A DNA stretch of 8,929 bases from contig ONFH01000025.1 of the NCBI GenBank assembly GCA_900317015.1, forward strand, positions 1 to 8,929, given 5' to 3'. The stretch comes from an uncultured Erysipelotrichaceae bacterium (lineage in GTDB: Bacteria; Bacillota_I; Bacilli_A; Erysipelotrichales; Coprobacillaceae). Below are positions 1 through 5,636 of this stretch, piece by piece. The number at the start of each line of letters is the position of its first letter. The stretch's first letter is position 1. A program made the translations under genes and the position numbers. Below the pieces are notes generated by a model, which saw nothing but the letters and a program-made list of their open reading frames with translations, was not told the DNA's origin and did not search any database.

Positions 1-1
1 T

Positions 2-292
2 GATGTCGTGGATCTATCAGCCCGTAAGAAAGCGATGATCGAAATGGCGGATGCTTTTGTGGCTTTACCAGGAGGACCAGGGACATTAGAGGAGATCTCT
101 GATGTCATCTCCCAGGTCCGTTTAAGACGCATCAGTAAGCCATACTGCTTCTTCAATATTGATCGCTATTATGATCCCCTCATCACGATGTATGATGAAA
201 TGGTAGAAAAAGGCTTCTTTACGAAGGTCCATCGTAAGCAGATCCTCTTTGCCTCAACTCTTGATGAAGTAATTAAAATTATTGAATCTTAG
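2..292 (+). CDS. LOG-family protein, 3' part only (5' end outside window)
   Basis: This is the C-terminal part of a LOG-family (TIGR00730, 'lysine decarboxylase-like') Rossmann-fold protein. The family includes cytokinin-riboside 5'-monophosphate phosphoribohydrolases, which release a free base from a nucleoside monophosphate. The signature is clear: an ARKKAM segment (the conserved Arg-Lys...Met of the family) is followed after about 13 residues by PGGPGTLEE, the PGGxGTxxE motif that binds phosphoribose and supplies the catalytic Glu. The frame is open to the left edge (Asp-Val precede the GTG at 8), so that GTG is an internal Val codon and not the start. About 96 residues remain of a usual 180-200. 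The stop is followed by an AT-only inverted repeat (TATACT/AGTATA) with no T-tract, so termination here is uncertain. The biological substrate is not known from sequence. The family call is firm. Confidence 0.88.
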   Translation, partial: DVVDLSARKKAMIEMADAFVALPGGPGTLEEISDVISQVRLRRISKPYCFFNIDRYYDPLITMYDEMVEKGFFTKVHRKQILFASTLDEVIKIIES

Positions 293-354
293 TTATCATT
301 ATACTAAATAAAAGTATAAAATGTCGTTTAAAGGGAAATAATGCTTCTTCTTTC

Positions 355-383
355 TTGCAAGTGTGTACAATATCCCTTATAAT
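355..383 (+). promoter_or_regulatory. Sigma-A promoter of ornithine carbamoyltransferase gene
   Basis: TTGCAA at 355-360 and a perfect TATAAT at 378-383 are separated by 17 bases. Transcription would start near 390, leaving a leader of about 20 bases that ends in the AGGGGG ribosome binding site at 398-403. This is the best vegetative promoter in the window. A 12-base perfect palindrome covers its predicted start site. Confidence 0.75.
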
Positions 384-385
384 TC

Positions 386-397
386 ATCTATATAGAT
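386..397. promoter_or_regulatory. 12-bp palindrome over the predicted transcription start, possible operator
   Basis: ATCTATATAGAT is its own reverse complement. It begins three bases after the -10 box and covers the expected +1. The position suits a repressor site, for example for arginine-dependent control, but it does not clearly match the ArgR/AhrC box and no regulator is encoded nearby. A short AT-rich palindrome can also arise by chance. Confidence 0.3.
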
Positions 398-411
398 AGG
401 GGGAATGACCT

Positions 412-1395
412 GTGAACCTGAAAGGGAAGCATTTTTTAACATTAAAGGATTATTCAAAAGAAGAGATCATGTATCTTCTTGATCTTGCCAAAGATCTCAA
501 GGAAAAGAAAAAGAAAGGGATCTATGAATATCATCTCAAGAATAAAAATATTTGTCTGATCTTTGAGAAGACATCCACACGTACAAGATGTTCATTTGAA
601 GTGGCCGGACATGATGAAGGGGCCCATGTGACGTTCTTATCTAACTCCCAGATGGGCTATAAGGAATCCATTGAAGATACGGCGAAAGTCTTAGGCCGTA
701 TGTATGATGGCATTGAATTTAGAGGCTATAAGCAGAAGACCGTTGAAGACTTAGCCAAGTATTCTGGTGCTGTAGTCTGGAATGGTTTGACCGATGTCGA
801 TCATCCAACCCAGACATTAGCTGATTTCTTAACGATTCAGGAACATCTTCATAAGCCATTAGAAGATGTGAAGTTCGTTTTTGTCGGTGATATTCGTAAT
901 AATGTCGCTTATGGCTTAGCTTATGGCGCCTGCAAGGTCGGCATGGACTTTGTCTTACTTGGTCCTGATGACTTAAAAGTTGATGATCATGTTTATGAAT
1001 ACTGCACTAAAGAAGCAGAAAAGAGCGGTGGCTCATTCACCGTTACAAGTGATCAAAGCATCTTAAAGGATGCGGATGTCGTTTATACAGATATCTGGGT
1101 CTCTATGGGGGAAGATGAAAGTCTTTATAAACCAAGAGTGGAGATGTTAAGTCCTTATAAGATCACGCCAGCATTAATGGCCAAGACTGGTAAGAAGGAA
1201 ACATTGTTCATGCATTGCTTACCTTCATTCCATGACTTCAATACTGAAGCGGCCAAGCTGAAAAAGGAAAAAGGCTTAGATATTCGTGAGGCTAGTGATG
1301 AAGTGTTCAGAAGTGAACAGTCTGTCGTCTTTGATGAAGCAGAAAATAGAATGCATACGATCAAGGCCGTCATGGTCGCAACGTTAGGAGATTAA
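412..1395 (+). CDS. argF: Ornithine carbamoyltransferase
   Basis: The enzyme transfers the carbamoyl group of carbamoyl phosphate to ornithine, giving citrulline (arginine synthesis), or runs in reverse as ArcB in the arginine deiminase pathway; it is cytosolic. The 327 residues match the usual family length. The carbamoyl-phosphate motif STRTR is at residues 55-59, HPTQ at 131-134, the ornithine loop D-x3-SMG at 227-233, and HCLP at 268-271 followed by FHD. The start is GTG at 412, eight bases after AGGGGG; the ATG at 405 is out of frame. No arginine deiminase, carbamate kinase or other arg gene lies in the window, so anabolic (argF) and catabolic (arcB) roles cannot be separated. The gene has its own promoter and a terminator directly after the stop, so it appears monocistronic. 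Function is very secure; the exact symbol is less so. Confidence 0.95.
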   Translation: MNLKGKHFLTLKDYSKEEIMYLLDLAKDLKEKKKKGIYEYHLKNKNICLIFEKTSTRTRCSFEVAGHDEGAHVTFLSNSQMGYKESIEDTAKVLGRMYDGIEFRGYKQKTVEDLAKYSGAVVWNGLTDVDHPTQTLADFLTIQEHLHKPLEDVKFVFVGDIRNNVAYGLAYGACKVGMDFVLLGPDDLKVDDHVYEYCTKEAEKSGGSFTVTSDQSILKDADVVYTDIWVSMGEDESLYKPRVEMLSPYKITPALMAKTGKKETLFMHCLPSFHDFNTEAAKLKKEKGLDIREASDEVFRSEQSVVFDEAENRMHTIKAVMVATLGD

Positions 1396-1424
1396 AAGGC
1401 AGAGCACAATGCTCTGCCTTATTT
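1396..1424. terminator. Bidirectional terminator between argF and yaaA
   Basis: AAGGCAGAGCA (1396-1406) pairs with TGCTCTGCCTT (1410-1420) around a three-base CAA loop. The plus side runs into TTATTTT, and the minus side runs into a short T-run. The hairpin starts directly after the argF stop and its 3' arm overlaps the yaaA stop codon, so it serves both convergent units. Confidence 0.85.
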
Positions 1425-2156
1425 TATATAGACAAATTCGTTGTCGGAAGACAAGGACTTATTATAATGAAAACCAAGTTCGGAAAAGTTCTTGAGATCT
1501 TCTAAGTCGTTCACTTGATGCATAGCCATATAGTGGACCATTTCACCACGGGCCATCTTGGCTAAAGTCGCTTTTGTTTTGACTTTCTCATTGATGATCT
1601 CTCCAAAGGTGAAGTGGATCATCTGATCACCCTCCTGTAAGAAGTTCTCAATGGCTTTACTGTACTCTTTAGAGGCTAAGTCTAAGAAGATATGATCTTC
1701 ATCGACAACACCTTTATAGATGAGATCATACCAGTAGTCATATAAACTATGGGTATCATTGAGGCCAATCTTCGCCTGCATCTCTAAACGGTAGCTGACG
1801 ACGCCATCAAAAGGACGCAGGACGCCATAGAAGCCAGAGAGAATACGTAAATGCTCATGAACGTAATCAAGGGCTTCTCTCGTAAAGAGGTTAGGGGCCA
1901 TATGTGAGAAAGCCAGACCATCATAAGCAAATAATGCAGGCGTTAAGCCGGTGGTCAGATCATCTCTTTGCATACGCAACAGGTTTTGTGTGACGAGCTT
2001 GTCATTACATTTCCATAAGGCCTTTGCTTCATCAAAGCTGAGGTCTTTTAAGTAATGCCACAAGACTTCCGTTTTGTCTAAATACATCGGCAGCGTTTCA
2101 TAAGCGCTCTCTAAGTCGACCTTCATCTTTTTGGCTGGGGATAGGATGATTCTCAT
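1419..2156 (-). CDS. yaaA: Peroxide stress protein YaaA (UPF0246/DUF328)
   Basis: This is a YaaA-family protein of 245 residues (E. coli YaaA is about 258). In E. coli, YaaA is induced by OxyR and limits free intracellular iron during hydrogen peroxide stress, protecting DNA and proteins from Fenton damage; its molecular activity is not settled. Visible family signatures are the N-terminus MRIILSPAKKM, the strongly conserved block around LRILSGFYGVLRPFD (103-117) continuing into YRLEM (122-126), LASKEYSKAI (160-169) and ARGEM (202-206). The ATG overlaps the TGA of the upstream bcp gene as ATGA, and the nearest AGGAG is about 14 bases upstream, so translation is probably coupled to bcp. Pairing with a peroxidase supports an oxidative-stress role. 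The gene ends in the terminator shared with argF. Confidence 0.95.
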   Translation of the reverse strand: MRIILSPAKKMKVDLESAYETLPMYLDKTEVLWHYLKDLSFDEAKALWKCNDKLVTQNLLRMQRDDLTTGLTPALFAYDGLAFSHMAPNLFTREALDYVHEHLRILSGFYGVLRPFDGVVSYRLEMQAKIGLNDTHSLYDYWYDLIYKGVVDEDHIFLDLASKEYSKAIENFLQEGDQMIHFTFGEIINEKVKTKATLAKMARGEMVHYMAMHQVNDLEDLKNFSELGFHYNKSLSSDNEFVYIK

Positions 2157-2605
2157 AGAAGATCAAGCATCTCCTGTGGATTCTCTTTGGCTTTGACTTT
2201 TTCTAAGGCTTTCACGATGATGCCTTGTTCATCAATTAAATAGGTGGAACGAACGATGCCCATATATGTACGGCCATACATCTTCTTTTCCTTCCAGACA
2301 TCATATAACTGAATGACTTTCGTCTCGGGATCAGAAAGTAAAGTGAATGGGAGATCGTTCTTTGTTTCAAAGTTCTTATGAGATCTCACAGAATCTTTCG
2401 AGATCCCGATGACGACGGCTCCTTTTTCATTGAAGAGGGGATAACGATCCGCAAAGCCACAGGCCTGGGTCGTACAGCCCTTCGTATTATCTTTTGGGTA
2501 AAAATATAAGATGACTTTCTTTCCTAAATAGTCATGAAGCGCATGGTCTACGCCATTTTGATCAGGCAGGGTAAAATCTGGTGCCTTTGTTCCTACTGCT
2601 AACAT
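2153..2605 (-). CDS. bcp: Thioredoxin-dependent thiol peroxidase (Bcp/PrxQ peroxiredoxin)
   Basis: This cytosolic peroxiredoxin reduces hydrogen peroxide and organic hydroperoxides, with thioredoxin as reductant. With the chosen start it has 150 residues, typical of Bcp. The active-site region reads YFYPKDNTKGCTTQACGF: the peroxidatic Cys is residue 44, and the second Cys at 49 sits at the five-residue spacing of 2-Cys Bcp/PrxQ proteins. LLSDPE and the later MGIVRSTYLID are also typical. The frame opens at 2632, but the ATG at 2605 is preferred. It lies eight bases after a full AAGGAGGT (2614-2621) and gives the family N-terminus MLAVGTKAPDF; the longer form would place the ribosome binding site inside the coding region. 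It is first in a two-gene unit with yaaA (4-base overlap). TATGAT-like -10 candidates occur at about 2628-2638, without a convincing -35. Confidence 0.95.
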   Translation of the reverse strand: MLAVGTKAPDFTLPDQNGVDHALHDYLGKKVILYFYPKDNTKGCTTQACGFADRYPLFNEKGAVVIGISKDSVRSHKNFETKNDLPFTLLSDPETKVIQLYDVWKEKKMYGRTYMGIVRSTYLIDEQGIIVKALEKVKAKENPQEMLDLL

Positions 2606-2613
2606 AATAGTGT

Positions 2614-2621
2614 ACCTCCTT
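2614..2621 (-). promoter_or_regulatory. Ribosome binding site that fixes the bcp start
   Basis: On the minus strand this reads AAGGAGGT, eight bases before the ATG at 2605. It rules out the upstream in-frame ATGs near 2630, which would put it inside the gene. Confidence 0.85.
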
Positions 2622-2673
2622 GTCTCCATCATATCATAGAAAAGGTCTTGGATAGGAAATAATGCAAGGTAAA

Positions 2674-2705
2674 TAAAAAGGCAGCCACTAAGCTGCGGCT
2701 GCTTT
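2674..2705 (-). terminator. Terminator of the small membrane protein gene, overlapping its 3' end
   Basis: On the minus strand GCAGCC (2702-2697) pairs with GGCTGC (2686-2681) across a ten-base loop, followed by C and TTTTTATTT. The upstream arm encodes two Ala codons of the preceding gene, and its TAG stop lies in the loop, so this mRNA has almost no 3' untranslated region. It separates the membrane protein gene from bcp-yaaA. Confidence 0.8.
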
Positions 2706-2978
2706 CTTATCTCTGCGCTTTTTTAATAAGATGGTACAAATAATCACGATGACTAGTACGCACGCACTAGCAACACCAAACATTGGCATTAATTTAGGTG
2801 ATGTATACCATTTCGTTTCCTTGGCGATCTTCTGAATAAGTAAGGCAATTGCATAGCCAGTTGTAGCAGAACCACTTAAGGCTAAAACGACCTTAAACCA
2901 GATTGGGAAGACTTCCGTGAATAAAATGACTAATGCAAGAATACATATAGAAACAAATACACTGATCACGAAATGCAT
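2688..2978 (-). CDS. Small three-helix membrane protein, function unknown
   Basis: I do not recognise the family. The 96-residue product is very hydrophobic, with predicted membrane segments at about residues 4-22, 27-48 and 66-86. The second to third loop contains KIAKETKWYTSPKL. The C-terminus is basic (LKKRRDKK) and ends in four alanines, which the positive-inside rule would place in the cytosol. The start is well supported: AAAGGAGGG at 2985-2993 lies six bases before the ATG. It has its own promoter (TTGCAT-17-TATTTT), divergent from the carboxypeptidase gene, and its own terminator, so it is monocistronic. The shared intergenic region is the only hint of linkage to the cell-wall enzyme next door. 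No catalytic motif is visible. That it is a real gene is well supported; its role is open. Confidence 0.8.
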   Translation of the reverse strand: MHFVISVFVSICILALVILFTEVFPIWFKVVLALSGSATTGYAIALLIQKIAKETKWYTSPKLMPMFGVASACVLVIVIICTILLKKRRDKKAAAA

Positions 2979-3004
2979 TGTGAACCCTCCTTTGTAACAT
3001 TAAT

Positions 3005-3033
3005 AAAATACCATAAAATATAGGGCAATGCAA
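3005..3033 (-). promoter_or_regulatory. Promoter of the small membrane protein gene
   Basis: On the minus strand TTGCAT (3033-3028) and TATTTT (3010-3005) are 17 bases apart, and the -10 box is preceded by TGG, an extended -10 element. Transcription would start near 2998, giving a leader of about 20 bases. Confidence 0.6.
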
Positions 3034-3048
3034 TAACAGTTTTTCTAG

Positions 3049-3077
3049 TAGATTTGTGGAATTCTTTAGGCTATAAT
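3049..3077 (+). promoter_or_regulatory. Promoter of the VanY-like carboxypeptidase gene
   Basis: A perfect TATAAT at 3072-3077 has a weak -35 candidate, TAGATT, 17 bases upstream (3049-3054). The in-frame ATG at 3076 lies inside this -10 box and so would not be in the mRNA. This supports the start at 3112. Confidence 0.55.
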
Positions 3078-3111
3078 GAGCGTGAATTCAATAGAAAGGA
3101 CGAAATTTTGT

Positions 3112-4362
3112 ATGAAAAATCGCAAAAATAGATATTCCTATGGAAGAAATCGTTATTCCTATGGACGCCGTCGTCGCTTTGGCGGAGTCAGATGGGATCG
3201 TCTGCTTCCAGTCATTGGGGGACTGGTCATTATTATTGTGATCATTCTTGCTTTTAACTTCTCACGTCTCCAGTTAGCCTTCAAGGGTTACTCATGGGGC
3301 GAACAGAGTGCCGTCTTAGAATTAACAAGTGATAAGATCTCAATCATTACCGGGGAAGATAAGATCGATCATATTTCCACTTGGCTCAACTTATCAAAGA
3401 ATGTCTCTTTATATGATGAATATGAAAAGTACTATGGGATGTTCCCTAAGATGGACACAAAGGATGTTGTCAAGACCGTTGATAACTACTTTATCAACTA
3501 TGTACCAAAATTAAAGAAAGTTGGTTATAACAATAAGCAGGTCTGGATCTTAATGAAAGATGCCAATGAAAAAGATTTCGCTTATTTGATTAAGAACAAC
3601 TATTCTTATAGTGATATCAAGCCTTATAAAGCCGTCACTGGTTTCCAGTATACGGATATGGGAAAATATATGACATTATATGGCAAGACACATAACTATA
3701 ACTATGCCGTCTTATATACGTCATATCCATTTATCTCATCCGCTAATAAGGTCACGAAGACATATACGATCCAGAATCCAACCAATACATTGAACTTAGT
3801 CAAGAAGGGCTTTAGATTACCTTCAAGCTATCAGCCAAGCGACTTAGTTATGCCTTCCAAGAGTTACATCTCAAAGGAAAATGGTCATCCACAGTTAAGA
3901 AAAGTCGCTTATAATGCCTTTGTCAAGATGGCGCAGGCCGCTGCCAAAGACAATGAATACTTATTATTGAACAGCTGCTACCGTTCTTATACAGAACAAC
4001 AGAAGATCTACAATCAGTTAGCTCAGAAGTATGGCGCATTATATGCCGCTACCAATGCCGCTCAGCCAGGTTCATCAGAACACCAGACCGGTCTTGGTAT
4101 CGATGTCACTTCAAAGAGTGTTGATCAGAAGAAGGTCGGCTACTTCGGCATCACGAGTGAATATAAGTGGGTCAAAGCCAACTGTTATAAATATGGTTTC
4201 GTCATTCGTTATGAAGGAGATAAATCAAAGATCACCGGTATTACGAATGAACAGTGGCATATCCGTTATGTTGGCGTCAAGGCTGCTACTGAAATGCATC
4301 AGAAAAACTGGTGTCTTGAGGAATATGTTCTGTATACTGGAACACTTCCAGAATTGAAATAA
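3112..4362 (+). CDS. Membrane-anchored VanY-like D-alanyl-D-alanine carboxypeptidase (M15B)
   Basis: This is a zinc carboxypeptidase that removes the terminal D-Ala from peptidoglycan stem peptides outside the membrane. With the start at 3112 (GAAAGGA at 3094-3100) it has 416 residues. It begins with a short Arg/Tyr-rich cytosolic tail that repeats RYSYGR. One membrane segment (about 31-50) follows, then an extracellular region of about 170 residues that I do not recognise, and the M15B domain at about 235-405. That domain shows LPSSYQPSDLV, then SCYRSYTEQQ (288-297), SSEHQTGLGID with zinc ligands His324 and Asp331, and EQWH with the catalytic Glu380 and third ligand His383. A complete active site indicates an active enzyme. 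No vanA/vanB-type resistance genes or two-component regulator are adjacent, so housekeeping wall trimming is more likely than glycopeptide resistance. An alternative start at 3076 is disfavoured. Confidence 0.9.
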   Translation: MKNRKNRYSYGRNRYSYGRRRRFGGVRWDRLLPVIGGLVIIIVIILAFNFSRLQLAFKGYSWGEQSAVLELTSDKISIITGEDKIDHISTWLNLSKNVSLYDEYEKYYGMFPKMDTKDVVKTVDNYFINYVPKLKKVGYNNKQVWILMKDANEKDFAYLIKNNYSYSDIKPYKAVTGFQYTDMGKYMTLYGKTHNYNYAVLYTSYPFISSANKVTKTYTIQNPTNTLNLVKKGFRLPSSYQPSDLVMPSKSYISKENGHPQLRKVAYNAFVKMAQAAAKDNEYLLLNSCYRSYTEQQKIYNQLAQKYGALYAATNAAQPGSSEHQTGLGIDVTSKSVDQKKVGYFGITSEYKWVKANCYKYGFVIRYEGDKSKITGITNEQWHIRYVGVKAATEMHQKNWCLEEYVLYTGTLPELK

Positions 4363-4369
4363 TGAATTC

Positions 4370-4400
4370 AGAGGAATGACTACGGTCTTCCTCTTTCTTA
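4370..4400 (+). terminator. Terminator after the carboxypeptidase gene
   Basis: AGAGGAA (4370-4376), an unpaired T, and GAC pair with GTC and TTCCTCT (4385-4394) around a TACG loop, followed by TTCTTATT. It ends just before the mnmM ribosome binding site, so mnmM depends either on read-through or on a promoter I could not identify. Confidence 0.65.
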
Positions 4401-4418
4401 TTAGAAAAGAGGGATAAT

Positions 4419-4940
4419 ATGTTAAGTATGGTCGAATACGTCCATGAACGGATGAAGACGTATCCAAAACACGCCGTTGGTGTGGATTTTACGATGGGGC
4501 AGGGCAATGATACGTTATTTCTTAGTCACTTATGCGATGAAGTCTATGCCTTTGATATCCAGGAAGAAGCTTTAAAAGCGACAGTAGAGAAGATCGGTGA
4601 GAATGATCATGTGCATTTATATTTAGAAAGTCATGAACATTTTGATGATCATGTCGATGCCTTTGATCTAGGCGTCTTTAATCTTGGCTATCTGCCAGAT
4701 TTTGATCACACGATCAAGACGACGCTAGAGAGTACGAAGGTGGCCGTTACGAAAGCCATTGAGAAAATGGATCAGGTATTATGGATCGTGTGCTATATAG
4801 GCCACGTGGAAGGGGCAAAGGAAGCCAGCTGGATCAATGATTATGTCACCCATTTAGACAGCCATACATATAATGTTTCCATGTACAAGATGCTTAATAA
4901 AAACAAAGCCCCTTATGTCATTGAAATTGAGAAACGATAA
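4419..4940 (+). CDS. mnmM: tRNA wobble-uridine methyltransferase MnmM (YtqB family)
   Basis: This is a class I SAM-dependent methyltransferase of the YtqB/'rRNA methylase' family (PF06962). In Bacillota, MnmM methylates nm5s2U at the tRNA wobble position to mnm5s2U, the last step that the bifunctional MnmC performs in E. coli. The SAM-binding motif I is DFTMGQGNDT (23-32), the ribose-binding acidic residue is Asp46 in YAFDIQ, the family hallmark NLGYLP is at 88-93, and the GHVEG motif is at 128-132. At 173 residues it is slightly shorter than B. subtilis YtqB (about 194). The start follows AAAGAGGG with a five-base gap; the Met at residue 4 is possible but less well spaced. It lies 56 bases after the carboxypeptidase gene across a terminator-like hairpin, and its own strong terminator follows the stop directly. 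The family assignment is strong; the exact reaction rests on family knowledge. Confidence 0.9.
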   Translation: MLSMVEYVHERMKTYPKHAVGVDFTMGQGNDTLFLSHLCDEVYAFDIQEEALKATVEKIGENDHVHLYLESHEHFDDHVDAFDLGVFNLGYLPDFDHTIKTTLESTKVAVTKAIEKMDQVLWIVCYIGHVEGAKEASWINDYVTHLDSHTYNVSMYKMLNKNKAPYVIEIEKR

Positions 4941-4970
4941 AAGGATGTATCGCATGATACATCCTTATTT
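4941..4970. terminator. Bidirectional terminator between mnmM and the BrxF-like gene
   Basis: AAGGATGTATC (4941-4951) pairs perfectly with GATACATCCTT (4956-4966) around a four-base GCAT loop. ATTTT follows on the plus strand and TTTT on the minus strand. It starts directly after the mnmM stop and serves both convergent genes. Confidence 0.85.
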
Positions 4971-4990
4971 TCCGTATTGTAAACTATGAT

Positions 4991-5413
4991 CTATGAGCAT
5001 AATACATATTTAAATGAGCCATCAAGCGGGTACGAATGTTCGTCTCCGTTGACAATATGAGTTAAATTACCTTCTTCAACGTATCCACTGATCGTGGCAA
5101 CGACAATCACGCGTTTTGCGAGTTCTTGCAGGATATCCATTAAGTCCGTATCCTTGCTGACGTCATATAAAGCTTTCTTATTATCGATGAGTAATACGTC
5201 AAAACGGTAATTCTTTAAAAATTCCTTCATCGTTTTCTTCAGATCTTCTGGATCATTGGCGAGTACCTTCGTGAAATCTACGATAGGAATACCTGTATTA
5301 TGGGAATATTCCTTGATGATCTTAGATTTCCCGCTGCCTGGCTTTCCGACAATAAGAATGAGCTTATGATCGTCATTATAAGTTTGATCTATCGTTTCTA
5401 CTAGTGTGTCCAT
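4991..5413 (-). CDS. BrxF-like P-loop NTPase, isolated copy
   Basis: This is a compact 140-residue P-loop protein. The Walker A motif GKPGSGKS is at 23-30. DVLLID (72-77), after a hydrophobic strand, serves as Walker B, continuing into DNKKALYD. The rest reads DLMDILQELAKRVIVVATISG and GNLTH with a final YPL. The order Walker A, 'LLIDN...LYD', a Leu-rich helix, 'vvA..sG' and 'LTh/y' matches my recollection of BrxF, the small (about 150-residue) NTPase of BREX type 3 phage-defence systems. No other BREX gene (brxC, pglZ, brxHI/II, a PglX-type methyltransferase) is in the window, so it does not form a BREX cluster here. The start is firm: AAGGAGGT (5423-5430) lies nine bases before the ATG. It has its own promoter with an overlapping cre-like site and about 75 bases of leader. 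The P-loop NTPase call is secure; the BrxF relationship is moderate. Confidence 0.75.
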   Translation of the reverse strand: MDTLVETIDQTYNDDHKLILIVGKPGSGKSKIIKEYSHNTGIPIVDFTKVLANDPEDLKKTMKEFLKNYRFDVLLIDNKKALYDVSKDTDLMDILQELAKRVIVVATISGYVEEGNLTHIVNGDEHSYPLDGSFKYVLCS

Positions 5414-5494
5414 GGGTAGGTTACCTCCTTTTCGTGTGCTATTATCTTGAAACCTTTAACCTTTGTTTCCTACACCTTTTTTCTTTCTAATCTC

Positions 5495-5523
5495 ATTATA
5501 GAAGAAAACGCTTACACATAAAA
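5495..5523 (-). promoter_or_regulatory. Promoter of the BrxF-like gene
   Basis: On the minus strand a perfect TATAAT (5500-5495) has TTTTAT as a weak -35 candidate 17 bases upstream. Transcription would start near 5488. The weak -35 and a cre-like sequence in the spacer suggest regulated rather than constitutive expression. Confidence 0.5.
5503..5517 (-). promoter_or_regulatory. cre-like site (CcpA catabolite control) in the promoter spacer
   Basis: On the minus strand TGTAAGCGTTTTCT fits the degenerate cre consensus WTGNAANCGNWNNCW at every position except the first W, which is G. It lies between the -35 and -10 boxes of the BrxF-like gene, where CcpA binding would normally repress. This is a motif match only. 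Confidence 0.4.
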
Positions 5524-5603
5524 GCTTTTCTAACAAAAATAATAAAATAATTTAAGAATAGATAAAGAGGGCATATTTTCTTATTCAAAGTCTTAAAAAT
5601 GTC

Positions 5604-5632
5604 CAAAAAAAAGAAACCTGAAACAGGTTTCT
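5604..5632 (-). terminator. Terminator of the cold-shock gene
   Basis: On the minus strand AGAAACCTG pairs with CAGGTTTCT (arms 5632-5624 and 5620-5612) around a three-base loop, followed by a run of T at 5611-5604. It is a strong Rho-independent terminator four bases after the stop. Confidence 0.9.
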
Positions 5633-5636
5633 CTCA

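Noticed and set aside
3112..4362. Glycopeptide (vancomycin) resistance locus
   Set aside because: Only a VanY-type carboxypeptidase is present. There is no ligase, dehydrogenase, VanX-type dipeptidase or two-component regulator, and such carboxypeptidases are common in susceptible Gram-positives.
4225..4507. Minus-strand frames antisense to the carboxypeptidase 3' end and the mnmM 5' end
   Set aside because: Both sense genes are firmly identified, and these antisense frames run through a terminator and lack ribosome binding sites and family features.
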